NCBI GenBank assembly: GCA_963780345.1
Contig: CAWABU010000001.1
Location: forward strand, 372,001-436,000
DNA: 64,000 bases
Direction: 5' to 3'
DNA from: PALSA-693 sp963780345
GTDB taxonomy: Bacteria; Actinomycetota; Acidimicrobiia; Acidimicrobiales; Palsa-688
Shown: positions 8,917 to 16,368 of the stretch, in pieces
How the letters are laid out: each line of letters begins with the position of its first letter
Numbering within the stretch: position 1 is the first letter of the stretch
Position numbers and translations under genes: made by a program
Notes under the pieces: generated by a model
The model's input: only the letters and a program-made list of their open reading frames with translations
The model's database searches: none
Told to the model about the DNA's origin: nothing

Positions 8917-9818
8917 GCACACTGTTCCCTGACGGCGAACTCGCCCTGACCAAGCTGCACGGCCTCGGCAACGACTTTCTGGTCCTTCTCGACGAAGGCG
9001 TCGCGGCCGGCCCGGACCCTACCGGCTCGGGCGCTCCCCCCGGGGAGAGGCCGGAGGGTGAGGTCGCGGCCCTGGCCGCCCGCCTGGCGGCGGGATGGTG
9101 CGACCGCCACCGGGGCATCGGCGCGGACGGTGTCATCGTCGGGACCCGGCTGGGGCCGGGCGCGGCCACGGGTCCGGTCCGTAGCGACGCCTGCCTGCGG
9201 TTCCAACTCTGGAACGCAGACGGGAGCGAGGCCGAGATGAGCGGCAACGGGATCCGCTGCCTGGTCCACGCCGCCCTCGACGCGGGCTGGCTGGCCGAGG
9301 ACGTGCCCTTCGGGGTGATCACCCCCGCCGGCCGGCGGGAGGTGGCCATCCACCGCGGCTCGGAGCCAGGCTGGACCTGGTCGACGGTCGGGATGGGCGA
9401 AGCCAAGGTTCGGGGGGAGGTCGATCGCTGCAACGTCGGACACGGTCAGCTGCTGGTCGACACCGGCAACCCGCATCTCGTGGTCCTTGGCCCCGACCCG
9501 GCTACCGTCGATGTCGGCGCCCTGGGCCCGTTGCTGGAGGCCACCGACCCGGCCGGGCTCAACGTCGAGTTCGTCGCCCTCGGTCCCGGTCCGGACGAGA
9601 TCACGATGCGCGTGTGGGAGCGGGGGGTGGGGGAAACGCAGGCGTGCGGCACCGGGGCGTGCGCGGCCGCCGCCGCCCTCCACTACTGGGGCCGGGTCGG
9701 GCGGTCGGTGACGGTCCATCAGCCCGGCGGCCCGGCGGCCGTCGAGCTCCGAGCCGACGGCTCGGTGACACTCGGGGGTCCGAGCGTGCACATTGCCGCC
9801 TGCCGGGTGCGCGTATGA
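8913..9818 (+). CDS. dapF: Diaminopimelate epimerase DapF, first catalytic Cys replaced by Ser
   Basis: Interconverts LL- and meso-diaminopimelate for lysine and mDAP peptidoglycan. The 301-residue product has the family N terminus KLHGLGNDFLVL, NADGSEAEM-SGNGIRC and GETQACGTGACAAAAA. Canonical DapF uses two cysteines, one in xCGNGxR and one in ACGTGA; here the first is Ser (MSGNGIRC) while the second is kept. Six residues on, a Cys closes the motif, but its equivalence is doubtful. Context argues for a real DapF: dapC, dapD and dapE lie within 6 kb. ATG start overlaps miaA by four bases, and its stop overlaps hflX the same way. Confidence 0.93.
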   Translation: MSTLFPDGELALTKLHGLGNDFLVLLDEGVAAGPDPTGSGAPPGERPEGEVAALAARLAAGWCDRHRGIGADGVIVGTRLGPGAATGPVRSDACLRFQLWNADGSEAEMSGNGIRCLVHAALDAGWLAEDVPFGVITPAGRREVAIHRGSEPGWTWSTVGMGEAKVRGEVDRCNVGHGQLLVDTGNPHLVVLGPDPATVDVGALGPLLEATDPAGLNVEFVALGPGPDEITMRVWERGVGETQACGTGACAAAAALHYWGRVGRSVTVHQPGGPAAVELRADGSVTLGGPSVHIAACRVRV

Positions 9819-11080
9819 GCCTGATCGAGCGTAGCTTCCGGGAGAAGATCGTCCTGGTCGGTGTCACGGTTCCGCCCGAGCGGGAGGAGGAGACGGCCCG
9901 CCATCTGGACGAGCTCGCTCTGCTGGTCGATACCGCTGGCGCCGACGAGGCGGCCCGGGTCCTGCAGCGACGCGAGCACCCGGATCCGGCCACCTACGTC
10001 GGCCGGGGCAAGGCCGAGGAGTTGCGGGAGCTGTCCCTGGCCGTCGACGCCGACACCGTGGTCTTCGACGACGAACTGACCCCGGCCCAGTCCCGAAATC
10101 TCGAAAAGATTCTGGGCCGCACGGCCATCGACCGGACGGCCGTGATCCTCGACATCTTCGCGCAGACCGCGTCCACCCAGGAGGGCAAGGCGCAGGTGGA
10201 ACTGGCGCAGCTGCGGTACCGCTTACCCCGCCTTCGCGGCCGGGGGCTGGCGCTCTCCCAGCAGGCGGGCGGCATCGGCACCCGGGGTCCCGGCGAGACC
10301 CAGCTCGAGGTCGATCGCCGCCGGCTCGTGCGCCGAATGACCCGCCTGGAGGGGGATCTGCGCCGGCTCACCGAGCAGCGGCGGCTGCAGCGGAAGTCGC
10401 GCCGGCGGAGCCGTCTGGCGACCGTATCTCTGGTCGGCTACACCAACGCCGGCAAGTCCACGCTCCTCAACCACCTGACCGATGCCGGCGTCCTGGTGGA
10501 GGACCGGCTGTTCGCCACCCTCGACCCCCGGACCCGCCGCCTGACCCTGCCCGGCGGGGAGACGGTGTTGCTGTCGGACACGGTCGGCTTCGTCCGCAAG
10601 CTTCCGCACCAACTGGTGGAGGCCTTCCGTTCCACCCTGGAGGTGGTCACCGAGTCCGATCTGCTCGTCCACGTGGTCGACAGCGTCAGCCCCGATCCAG
10701 AAGGGCAGATCGAGGCCGTGCGCTCAGTGCTCGACGAGATCGGCGCCGGCTCGGTGCCCGAGTTGCTGGCGTTCAACAAAGGCGATGTCAGTAGCGATGC
10801 CTGTCGCCTGACCGAACGGCACCCCGGGTCGGTGTCGATCTCGGCGCTCACCGGCGAAGGCATCCCGGAGCTCCTGAGCGCCATCGGTGATCGCCTGCGG
10901 GCCTCCGCCCGGGTGCTCGAGCTGGTGGTGCCCTACGACCGCGGGGACATCCTGGCCGCCGTGCATCGGGAAGGCGAGGTGCTGGTCGAGACCCATGGCG
11001 ACGACTCCACCCGGCTGCGAGTCCGGGTCGACCGGGCCGGGGCGTCGCGGTTCGCGGCGTTCGCGGCGGAGCCGGCATGA
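9815..11080 (+). CDS. hflX: GTPase HflX
   Basis: Translational GTPase that binds the large ribosomal subunit and splits stalled or hibernating ribosomes under stress. The N-terminal HflX domain contains YVGRGKAEEL and GRTAIDRTAVILDIFAQ; the glycine-rich linker GGIGTRGPGETQLE leads into a coiled coil and the G domain, with G1 GYTNAGKST near residue 207, G3 DTVGFVRKLP and G4 NKGD. It is 421 residues. The ATG at 9815 overlaps the dapF stop (ATGA), and its own stop overlaps the dapC start, so it is embedded in the dap operon. hflX next to miaA/dapF is a conserved actinobacterial arrangement. Confidence 0.95.
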   Translation: MSLIERSFREKIVLVGVTVPPEREEETARHLDELALLVDTAGADEAARVLQRREHPDPATYVGRGKAEELRELSLAVDADTVVFDDELTPAQSRNLEKILGRTAIDRTAVILDIFAQTASTQEGKAQVELAQLRYRLPRLRGRGLALSQQAGGIGTRGPGETQLEVDRRRLVRRMTRLEGDLRRLTEQRRLQRKSRRRSRLATVSLVGYTNAGKSTLLNHLTDAGVLVEDRLFATLDPRTRRLTLPGGETVLLSDTVGFVRKLPHQLVEAFRSTLEVVTESDLLVHVVDSVSPDPEGQIEAVRSVLDEIGAGSVPELLAFNKGDVSSDACRLTERHPGSVSISALTGEGIPELLSAIGDRLRASARVLELVVPYDRGDILAAVHREGEVLVETHGDDSTRLRVRVDRAGASRFAAFAAEPA

Positions 11081-12243
11081 CAGGGGAGGTCATGACCGGC
11101 GGCTTCGTCGTTCCCGACTACCCCTATGACCGACTGGACGGGGCGCGCCAGGCGGCGGCGAGACTTCCGGGCGGGCTCGTCGACCTGTCGATCGGCACCC
11201 CGACCGATCCCCCGCCCCTGGCCGCGGTCGAGGCCCTGGCCCGGGCGGTGGCCGGCCCCGACGACACCGGCGCGGTGCGAGGCTACCCGCCATCGATCGG
11301 CACCATCGAGCTGCGACAGGCCGTCCAGCAGTGGCTGAAGAGCACCCTGCAAACCGACGTGCCCCTCGACGCCATCGCCGCGTGCGTGGGCACGAAGGAG
11401 TTCGTGGCCGGAGTGCCGGCCTGGTGCCGGCTGCGAAACCCCGGGCGCGACACCGTCCTCTACCCGGCCGTGGCCTACCCGACCTACGCCATGGGAGCGA
11501 TCCTGGCCGGACTCCGGGCCGTGCCGGTTCCCGTTGACGAGGCCTGGCGGCTGGACCTGGCAGCCGTGCCCGCTGAGGACGCGGCGCGGGCGTTGCTCCT
11601 GTGGGTCAACACGCCCGGCAACCCGGCCGGGGGCCTCGACGACCTGGCCGCGGCGGCGCGGTGGGGGCGCGACCGCGGCGTCCTCGTTTTCAGCGACGAG
11701 TGCTACGTCGACTACACGTGGGACGGGCCGCCCCGTACGGTCCTCGGCCATGGTGACGGGCCGGACGGCCTGGGTGGGGTGCTGGCCGTGCACTCCCTTT
11801 CGAAGCGCTCCAACATGGCCGGCATGCGGGTCGGGTGGTACACCGGCGACCCCGACCTGGTCGCCTACCTGCGCGAGGTGCGCAAGCACGCCGGCTTCAT
11901 GGTGCCCGGCCCCGTCCAGCAGGCCGCCGCCGCCGCCCTCGGCGACGTCCGCCACGTCGAGGAGCAGCGCCAGCGCTACTGGGACCGGCTGGTCCGGGTT
12001 CAGGAGATCCTCGCCGGCATCGGCGTGGGCTGTGACCTGCCCGGCGGTGGGTTCTATCTGTGGGTGAAGGCTCCGGGCGGCGACGGGTGGGCCTGGACCC
12101 ACTGGCTGGCCGAGCACGCCGGTGTTCTCGTCTCACCCGGGTCGTTCTACGGCGATTCGGAACGGGCCACCGGCTTTGTCCGCCTGGCGATGGTCGCCCC
12201 GGCCGAACGGCTGGACCTGTTGGCCGGCCGCCTCGGCGTCTGA
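11077..12243 (+). CDS. dapC: Succinyldiaminopimelate transaminase DapC
   Basis: PLP-dependent class I/II aminotransferase, expected to convert N-succinyl-2-amino-6-ketopimelate to N-succinyl-LL-diaminopimelate. Fold-type I landmarks are IGTPTDPPP, WVNTPGNPAGG, FSDECYVDYTW (Asp contacting the pyridine N) and HSLSKRSNMAGMRVGW with the Schiff-base Lys near residue 241. Assignment to DapC rather than another aspartate-family aminotransferase rests on the operon: hflX/dapF directly upstream, dapD and dapE downstream. ATG 11077 overlaps the hflX stop; ATG 11092 is an alternative start. Confidence 0.87.
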   Translation: MTGEVMTGGFVVPDYPYDRLDGARQAAARLPGGLVDLSIGTPTDPPPLAAVEALARAVAGPDDTGAVRGYPPSIGTIELRQAVQQWLKSTLQTDVPLDAIAACVGTKEFVAGVPAWCRLRNPGRDTVLYPAVAYPTYAMGAILAGLRAVPVPVDEAWRLDLAAVPAEDAARALLLWVNTPGNPAGGLDDLAAAARWGRDRGVLVFSDECYVDYTWDGPPRTVLGHGDGPDGLGGVLAVHSLSKRSNMAGMRVGWYTGDPDLVAYLREVRKHAGFMVPGPVQQAAAAALGDVRHVEEQRQRYWDRLVRVQEILAGIGVGCDLPGGGFYLWVKAPGGDGWAWTHWLAEHAGVLVSPGSFYGDSERATGFVRLAMVAPAERLDLLAGRLGV

Positions 12244-12247
12244 ACCG

Positions 12248-12272
12248 GTGGCCGTCGCACGGCGCCGGCCAC
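12248..12272. terminator. Hairpin between convergent dapC and VOC genes
   Basis: GTGGCCG at 12248-12254 pairs with CGGCCAC at 12266-12272 around an 11-base loop, within the 32 bases separating the two convergent stop codons. There is no U tract, so function as a bidirectional terminator is inferred from position only. Confidence 0.4.
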
Positions 12273-12275
12273 GGC

Positions 12276-12623
12276 TCAGGGCTCCCAGAACACCTCGACC
12301 TCATGCCCGTCGAGGTCGTGACACCGGAAGGTCACATAGTCCTCCAACTCCTGGAGATCCCCGGGCCGGACGCCTCGCTCGGTCATGGCCTGATGCATCT
12401 GCTGCACCGCGGCCGGATTCTCCAGGTTGAAACCGAAGTGATAACCCGGCGGCATGGTGCCCCCGGCCTCCGCCGCGAAGAGGGCCAGGAGGAACCGGTC
12501 GTCGTTGGTGAGAAACACGGCGCCGTCGTCGCAGAACTTCTCCCGAAAGCCGAACCACCGCTCATAGAACTGGCGCGCCAGGGACGGGTCAGCCACCCTC
12601 AGGTTGAGGTGGTTGAGATCCAC
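12276..12623 (-). CDS. VOC-fold (glyoxalase/dioxygenase superfamily) protein
   Basis: A single-module vicinal-oxygen-chelate protein of 115 residues. It begins DLNHLNLRV, has FYERWFGF in the first beta-alpha unit and ends HDLDGHEVEVFWEP, the usual C-terminal metal-ligand Glu region of glyoxalase/bleomycin-resistance proteins. His near the N terminus and Glu near the C terminus are consistent with metal binding. The start is GTG at 12623, chosen because family members begin just before the HLNL strand. It stands alone on the minus strand between dapC and dapD, 110 bases from the dapD start. Substrate unknown. Confidence 0.82.
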   Translation of the reverse strand: MDLNHLNLRVADPSLARQFYERWFGFREKFCDDGAVFLTNDDRFLLALFAAEAGGTMPPGYHFGFNLENPAAVQQMHQAMTERGVRPGDLQELEDYVTFRCHDLDGHEVEVFWEP

Positions 12624-12718
12624 AGCCCGAATTCTTCCATACGCACGACCACGATGCGCCCGCCGGAACCGACAGCGCGCGGCGTGGAATCGGGCCCGAC
12701 CCGAGGTGCGGGTTCGGG

Positions 12719-12724
12719 TAGCGT
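12719..12724 (+). promoter_or_regulatory. -10 box before dapD
   Basis: TAGCGT ends eight bases before the dapD ATG at 12733 and no ribosome-binding site is seen. It would give dapD-dapE their own near-leaderless transcript, as expected because a minus-strand gene separates them from dapC. Confidence 0.4.
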
Positions 12725-12732
12725 CGCTGGCC

Positions 12733-13557
12733 ATGGCTGATCTCGAAGCGCAGATCCAGGACCTCTGGGATCGGCAGGGCGAACTCGACCCGGGCGATTC
12801 CGAGGCGGTGGCGGTGGTCCACGCCGCGATCGACCTGCTCGATCGGGGCGAGGCACGCGTGGCCGAGCTCGGACCCGACGGGGTGCCGGTCGTGCACGAG
12901 TGGTGCAAACAGGCCGTGCTGCTCCTCTTCCGGGTGTCGGCCCTATCGGTCATGGAGGCCGGCCCTTTCGAGTACGTGGACCGCCTACCGCTCAAGCGGG
13001 ACTACCGCACCGCCGGGGTGCGGGTCGTGCCCGGGGGGTCGGCCCGCTGGGGCAGCTACCTCGAGCCGGGCGTGATCCTCATGCCCAGCTACGTCAACAT
13101 CGGCGCCAGAGTCGGCTCGGGAACCATGGTCGATACGTGGGCCACGGTGGGCAGTTGCGCCCAGGTGGGGCGCAATACCCATCTGTCCGGGGGCGTCGGC
13201 ATCGGCGGTGTTCTGGAGCCACCGCAGGCCGTCCCCGTCTTTATCGGCGATGAGTGCTACATCGGCAGCCGCAGCATGGTTGTCGAGGGAGCCCGGGTCG
13301 GCGATGGGGCGGTGCTCGGTGCGGGCTGCATTCTGAGCGCCACCATTCCGGTCATCGACGCCGACAGCGGGGAGGAGGTCTCGAGGGGTGTTGTGCCCGC
13401 CTGGTGCGTGGCGGTTCCTGCCACCCGGACCCGGTCGTACACCGGCGGTGACTTCGGGATGCCATGCGTGCTCGTGATCAAACACCTGGAGCCCGGTGAG
13501 CGACACGACAAGGGTCGGCTCAACGACATTCTGCGCCAGCACGGGGGCACCCTCTGA
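12733..13557 (+). CDS. dapD: Tetrahydrodipicolinate N-succinyltransferase DapD (proteobacterial type)
   Basis: Uses succinyl-CoA to open and succinylate tetrahydrodipicolinate, committing carbon to the succinylase branch of lysine/mDAP synthesis. The 274-residue protein has a helical N-terminal domain and a left-handed beta-helix of hexapeptide repeats, with MPSYVNIGARVGSGTMVDT, WATVGSCAQVG and HLSGGVGIGGVLEP. This length and motif string match the Escherichia coli-type enzyme rather than the longer DapD of Mycobacterium. Start at ATG 12733. dapE follows at once. Confidence 0.95.
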   Translation: MADLEAQIQDLWDRQGELDPGDSEAVAVVHAAIDLLDRGEARVAELGPDGVPVVHEWCKQAVLLLFRVSALSVMEAGPFEYVDRLPLKRDYRTAGVRVVPGGSARWGSYLEPGVILMPSYVNIGARVGSGTMVDTWATVGSCAQVGRNTHLSGGVGIGGVLEPPQAVPVFIGDECYIGSRSMVVEGARVGDGAVLGAGCILSATIPVIDADSGEEVSRGVVPAWCVAVPATRTRSYTGGDFGMPCVLVIKHLEPGERHDKGRLNDILRQHGGTL

Positions 13558-13574
13558 CGCCGCCGCCGGACCTG

Positions 13575-14633
13575 TTGGCGCTCACCGCCGACCTGGTCGC
13601 CATCCCGTCGGTGAGCAACCACGAATCAGCCCTGGCCGACCGGGTGGAGTCGACCCTCCGGGCCCAGCCGGCCCTCGCGGTCCATCGGTTCGGGGCCAAC
13701 GTCGTGGCCCGGACTGACCTCGGGCGTCGGACCCGGGTAGTGGTGGCCGGCCATCTCGACACCGTTCCGGCCAACGGCAACGCCACACCGACGGTCGAGG
13801 GCGACACCCTCTGGGGCCTCGGCAGTGCCGACATGAAGGGTGGGCTGGCGGTCATGCTCGGGCTGGCGATGAGCCTGAGCGAACCGGCGGTTGATGTCAC
13901 CTACGTCTTCTACGCGGGGGAGGAGATCGCCCGGGAGCACAACGGTTTGTTGGCCATCGAGGCGTCCGCCCCGGACCTGCTCAAGGGCGATGCAGCCGTG
14001 CTCGGCGAACCTACCAGTGCGCTCGTCGAGGCCGGTTGTCAGGGCGTGGTCAAGCTGGAGCTGGAGGTTGGCGGAACCCGGGCGCACACAGCGCGACCCT
14101 GGATGGGGGTCAACGCCATTCACCGGCTGGGACCGATCCTCGACCGGATCAGCGCCTACCAGGCCCGCGAGCCGGTCATCGACGGATGCCGGTATCGGGA
14201 GGCCGTGCAGGTGGTAGCCGTCAACGGCGGGGTCGCCGGCAACGTCGTCCCCGACCGGGCCACGCTGGTCATCAACCATCGCTTCGCCCCCGACCGTGAT
14301 GCCGGCCGCGCCGGTGCCTGGCTTTGCGGTTGGCTGGCGCCCCTGATCGACTCGACCCGCGGCGACCGGCTGAGCATCCTCGAAGCGCAGCCGGCGGCCG
14401 CCCCCGCGCTCGACCATCCGGTATTAAAGGCTCTCATCTCGGCGACCGGCGCCGCTCCGAAGCCCAAACTGGGATGGACGGACGTGGCGTTCTTCGCCGA
14501 GCGGGGTGTGCCCGCCATCAACTTCGGCCCGGGCGACCCCGAACTGGCTCACACCGCCGACGAACGACTGGAGCGAGAACCGCTCGATCGGGCCTATCTG
14601 ACCCTCTACCGCTTACTCTCCGGGGCGGCCTGA
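13575..14633 (+). CDS. dapE: Succinyl-diaminopimelate desuccinylase DapE (M20 peptidase family)
   Basis: Zinc hydrolase removing succinate from N-succinyl-LL-diaminopimelate. M20 metal ligands are visible in VVAGHLDTVPA, GLGSADMKGGLA and YAGEEIAREHNG, with further conserved LGEPTS and a C-terminal INFGPGD. It has about 352 residues. The start is uncertain: TTG 13575 is used here, but CTG at 13554 overlaps the dapD stop as CTGA and gives a natural N terminus (Met-Thr-Pro-Pro-Pro-Asp-Leu-Leu). No ribosome-binding site decides between them. Translational coupling with dapD is likely either way. Confidence 0.92.
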   Translation: MALTADLVAIPSVSNHESALADRVESTLRAQPALAVHRFGANVVARTDLGRRTRVVVAGHLDTVPANGNATPTVEGDTLWGLGSADMKGGLAVMLGLAMSLSEPAVDVTYVFYAGEEIAREHNGLLAIEASAPDLLKGDAAVLGEPTSALVEAGCQGVVKLELEVGGTRAHTARPWMGVNAIHRLGPILDRISAYQAREPVIDGCRYREAVQVVAVNGGVAGNVVPDRATLVINHRFAPDRDAGRAGAWLCGWLAPLIDSTRGDRLSILEAQPAAAPALDHPVLKALISATGAAPKPKLGWTDVAFFAERGVPAINFGPGDPELAHTADERLEREPLDRAYLTLYRLLSGAA

Positions 14634-14638
14634 TCGCT

Positions 14639-14657
14639 GACGGCCAGAGTGGCCGTC
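14639..14657. terminator. Hairpin between convergent dapE and lexA
   Basis: GACGGCCA at 14639-14646 and TGGCCGTC at 14650-14657 form a perfect 8-bp stem with a 3-base loop, sitting between the dapE stop and the lexA stop. It lacks a U tract on either strand; a role as shared terminator is inferred from its placement. Confidence 0.55.
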
Positions 14658-14658
14658 G

Positions 14659-15291
14659 CTACAGCCGGCGGAGGACGGTCACGACCTTCCCGTAGAGGGA
14701 AATCTCGTCGGGACTGAAGACCATCGGGCTCATGGTCGAGTTGGCCGGGGTCAGGACCACCTTGGCGCCGCGGCGCCCGAAGCTCTTGACCGTCGCTTCG
14801 CCGCCCGGGATACCGGCGACCACCACGTCGCCCTTCTCGGCCTGGTCTTGCTGGCGGACGACCACGTAGTCCCCGTCGAGGATCCCGGCGTCGATCATGG
14901 AGTCGCCTCGCACCTTGAGCATGAACAGCTGCCCGTCTCCGGTGAAGTCCTCCGGGAGCGGGAGCAGCTCTTCGATGTTTTCTTCGGCCAGCACGTCGAG
15001 GCCGGCGGCGACGTTGCCGACGAGGGGCACGTGCCGGGCGGGACGCCGATCGATGGCGATGCCGGAGTTGGTGTCGTAGCGGACCTCGATGGCCCGGGGT
15101 TTGGTGGGATCCCGCCGGAGGTACCCCTGACGCTGCAGGGTGGTCAGGTGGGTGTGGACCGTCGAGGACGACGTCAGCCCGACCGCTTCGCCGATCTCGC
15201 GCACCGACGGCGGGTAGCCCCGGTCGCGCAGCTGGGTGGCGATGAAATCGAGGATCTCCCTTCGCTTCCCTGTGAGTTCAGTATCGATCAC
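14659..15291 (-). CDS. lexA: SOS repressor LexA
   Basis: Repressor of the DNA-damage response, inactivated by RecA-stimulated self-cleavage. The 210-residue protein has a winged helix N-terminal domain (YPPSVREIGEAVGLTSSSTV) and an S24 peptidase C-terminal domain. The cleavage bond is Ala96-Gly97 in GNVAAGLDV, with catalytic Ser131 in RGDSMIDAG and Lys169 in EATVKSFG. GTG start at 15291 with GGAGG four bases upstream. It is autoregulated: one LexA box overlaps its -35 element, and two more lie toward the divergent LysM gene. The gene order lexA / LysM gene / nrdR matches mycobacteria. Confidence 0.97.
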   Translation of the reverse strand: MIDTELTGKRREILDFIATQLRDRGYPPSVREIGEAVGLTSSSTVHTHLTTLQRQGYLRRDPTKPRAIEVRYDTNSGIAIDRRPARHVPLVGNVAAGLDVLAEENIEELLPLPEDFTGDGQLFMLKVRGDSMIDAGILDGDYVVVRQQDQAEKGDVVVAGIPGGEATVKSFGRRGAKVVLTPANSTMSPMVFSPDEISLYGKVVTVLRRL

Positions 15292-15338
15292 GGCACCTCC
15301 GGCCTAGGGGCGGATCTGGCGATCCCTCGCGGTATTTC

Positions 15339-15379
15339 ATTCTAGCCCAAGCTTCTCGCCACTGCAAACACCTGTTCGT
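15339..15379 (-). promoter_or_regulatory. lexA promoter with LexA box 1
   Basis: On the minus strand TTGCAG (15367-15362) and TAGAAT (15344-15339) are separated by 17 bases, a good housekeeping promoter. AAACACCTGTTC at 15366-15377, a LexA box with one mismatch in the left arm, overlaps the -35 element, giving autorepression. Confidence 0.75.
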
Positions 15380-15388
15380 AGTCGCCCA

Positions 15389-15418
15389 TTGACAACGAAC
15401 ACCTGTTCGTGCTCTGAT
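15389..15418 (+). promoter_or_regulatory. Promoter of the LysM gene with perfect LexA box 2
   Basis: TTGACA at 15389-15394 is a consensus -35; TCTGAT at 15413-15418 is a possible -10. The perfect palindrome ACGAACACCTGTTCGT at 15395-15410 fills the spacer, so LexA should block this promoter. Its centre lies about 31 bp from box 1 and 28 bp from box 3, near three helical turns each. Confidence 0.75.
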
Positions 15419-15422
15419 GATC

Positions 15423-15438
15423 GGGAACACATGTTCGA
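15423..15438 (+). promoter_or_regulatory. LexA box 3
   Basis: GGGAACACATGTTCGA carries the full GAACA-N2-TGTTC core. It lies downstream of the putative -10 of the LysM gene, 37 bases before its ATG, where bound LexA would hinder initiation or clearance. Confidence 0.75.
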
Positions 15439-15474
15439 TCCGCTGACCAAGGGATTGGGCATGCGGTAAACGAA

Positions 15475-16173
15475 ATGAAGAGGGCCCCGTCGCAAAAGGC
15501 CGGATCGCACAGGTCCGGAGACCACAGGTCCGGAGAGCACAGGGCCGGAGACCACAGGGCCGGAGAGCACAGGGCCGGAGAGCAGAAGGCAGGAGGCGAT
15601 CGTGTGGCGCTGGAACTTGTTGACCCCCCGATCTCGGGATTCACCGATGAGCACCGGGCGGCCGGGACTCGAGCCGGTCATCGGCCGCGGCGGGTGTCCA
15701 GGAGGTGGGCGGGCGCCGGTCGCTCCTGTCGACGGCCGCGCCCCGAGGTCGGACGGGCGCCTTGGCCGGATCCGGTGTCAAACGCCGTCCCGGCGCCGCA
15801 GGCCCGCGGGTTGCGGTCCTGCGGCCCGGGCCCAGCGGTAGAGCGCCGGGGAGCGCCGCGGCTCCGGCGTACGGTCGCCGTCGGAGGGCTCGCGGTCGTG
15901 ATCGCCTGCTCCGTGATCGCCTGCTCCGTGATCGCCTTCCGTACGGCCCTGGGACGCACCGGTGGTGGACCCCTCGCCACCACCGGTGCGCCCGGTGGTT
16001 CCCATGCCGCCGCGGTGCGGGTGTGGGTCGTCCGGCCCGGCGACACGCTCTGGTCGATTGCGGAGGCGGTCGATCCCCGCGGCGATGTCCGCCCCCTCGT
16101 CGACCGCCTGGCGAGTGAAGCGGGGAGCACGGCCATCTACCCGGGGGAGAGCATCGCCATACCGGGGCGATGA
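15475..16173 (+). CDS. LysM membrane protein, candidate SOS cell-division suppressor
   Basis: A 232-residue protein with three parts: a low-complexity cytoplasmic N terminus starting with five-residue His-Arg-Ser/Ala-Gly-Asp/Glu repeats, one membrane segment near residues 141-158 (VAVGGLAVVIACSVIA), and a C-terminal extracellular LysM peptidoglycan-binding domain (VRPGDTLWSIAEAVDP ... YPGESIAIP). Divergent position from lexA and two LexA boxes match Bacillus YneA and mycobacterial Rv2719c (ChiZ), SOS-induced inhibitors of division, so I infer that role. Sequence identity outside LysM is low. The start at ATG 15475 is tentative because no clear ribosome-binding site precedes it. Confidence 0.8.
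   Translation: MKRAPSQKAGSHRSGDHRSGEHRAGDHRAGEHRAGEQKAGGDRVALELVDPPISGFTDEHRAAGTRAGHRPRRVSRRWAGAGRSCRRPRPEVGRAPWPDPVSNAVPAPQARGLRSCGPGPAVERRGAPRLRRTVAVGGLAVVIACSVIACSVIAFRTALGRTGGGPLATTGAPGGSHAAAVRVWVVRPGDTLWSIAEAVDPRGDVRPLVDRLASEAGSTAIYPGESIAIPGR
15508..15597 (+). repeat. 6 x 15-bp tandem repeat inside the LysM gene
   Basis: Units of the form CACAGGGCCGGAGAG repeat in frame, encoding a five-residue His-Arg-Ala-Gly-Glu motif; five copies are close to identical and the sixth is degenerate. The array makes up most of the cytoplasmic tail. Confidence 0.9.
15898..15936 (+). repeat. 2.6 copies of a 15-bp repeat within the membrane segment codons
   Basis: GTGATCGCCTGCTCC is repeated twice and then partly a third time, encoding Val-Ile-Ala-Cys-Ser repeats within the predicted transmembrane helix of the LysM protein. 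Confidence 0.85.
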
Positions 16174-16355
16174 TCGCCGCACCGGGCCGGCTGAGCCCGT
16201 CCCCGCCGGGGCCCGGAACCCGAGGTTGAAAACCTGCGGAGCAGGATGCCCGACGGCAAGAGCCACGTGCCCAACGACCATCCGACGCCCAGCTGAGAGA
16301 CGGCCCGGCTCAGGGGAGATGTCGCGGTGGGGAACTATGTCGGGCGCGCCGGGGA

Positions 16356-16361
16356 TACATT
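16356..16361 (+). promoter_or_regulatory. -10 box for nrdR; 16174-16368 otherwise empty
   Basis: TACATT ends seven bases before the nrdR ATG (16369), a leaderless arrangement. In the rest of the spacer after the LysM gene I see no gene, no strong hairpin and no recognisable cobalamin riboswitch. Confidence 0.4.
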
Positions 16362-16368
16362 CGAGGCA

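Noticed and set aside
16174..16368. Possible cobalamin riboswitch or NrdR box before nrdR
   Set aside because: No recognisable B12-box or paired NrdR boxes; a simple -10 near the start suffices.
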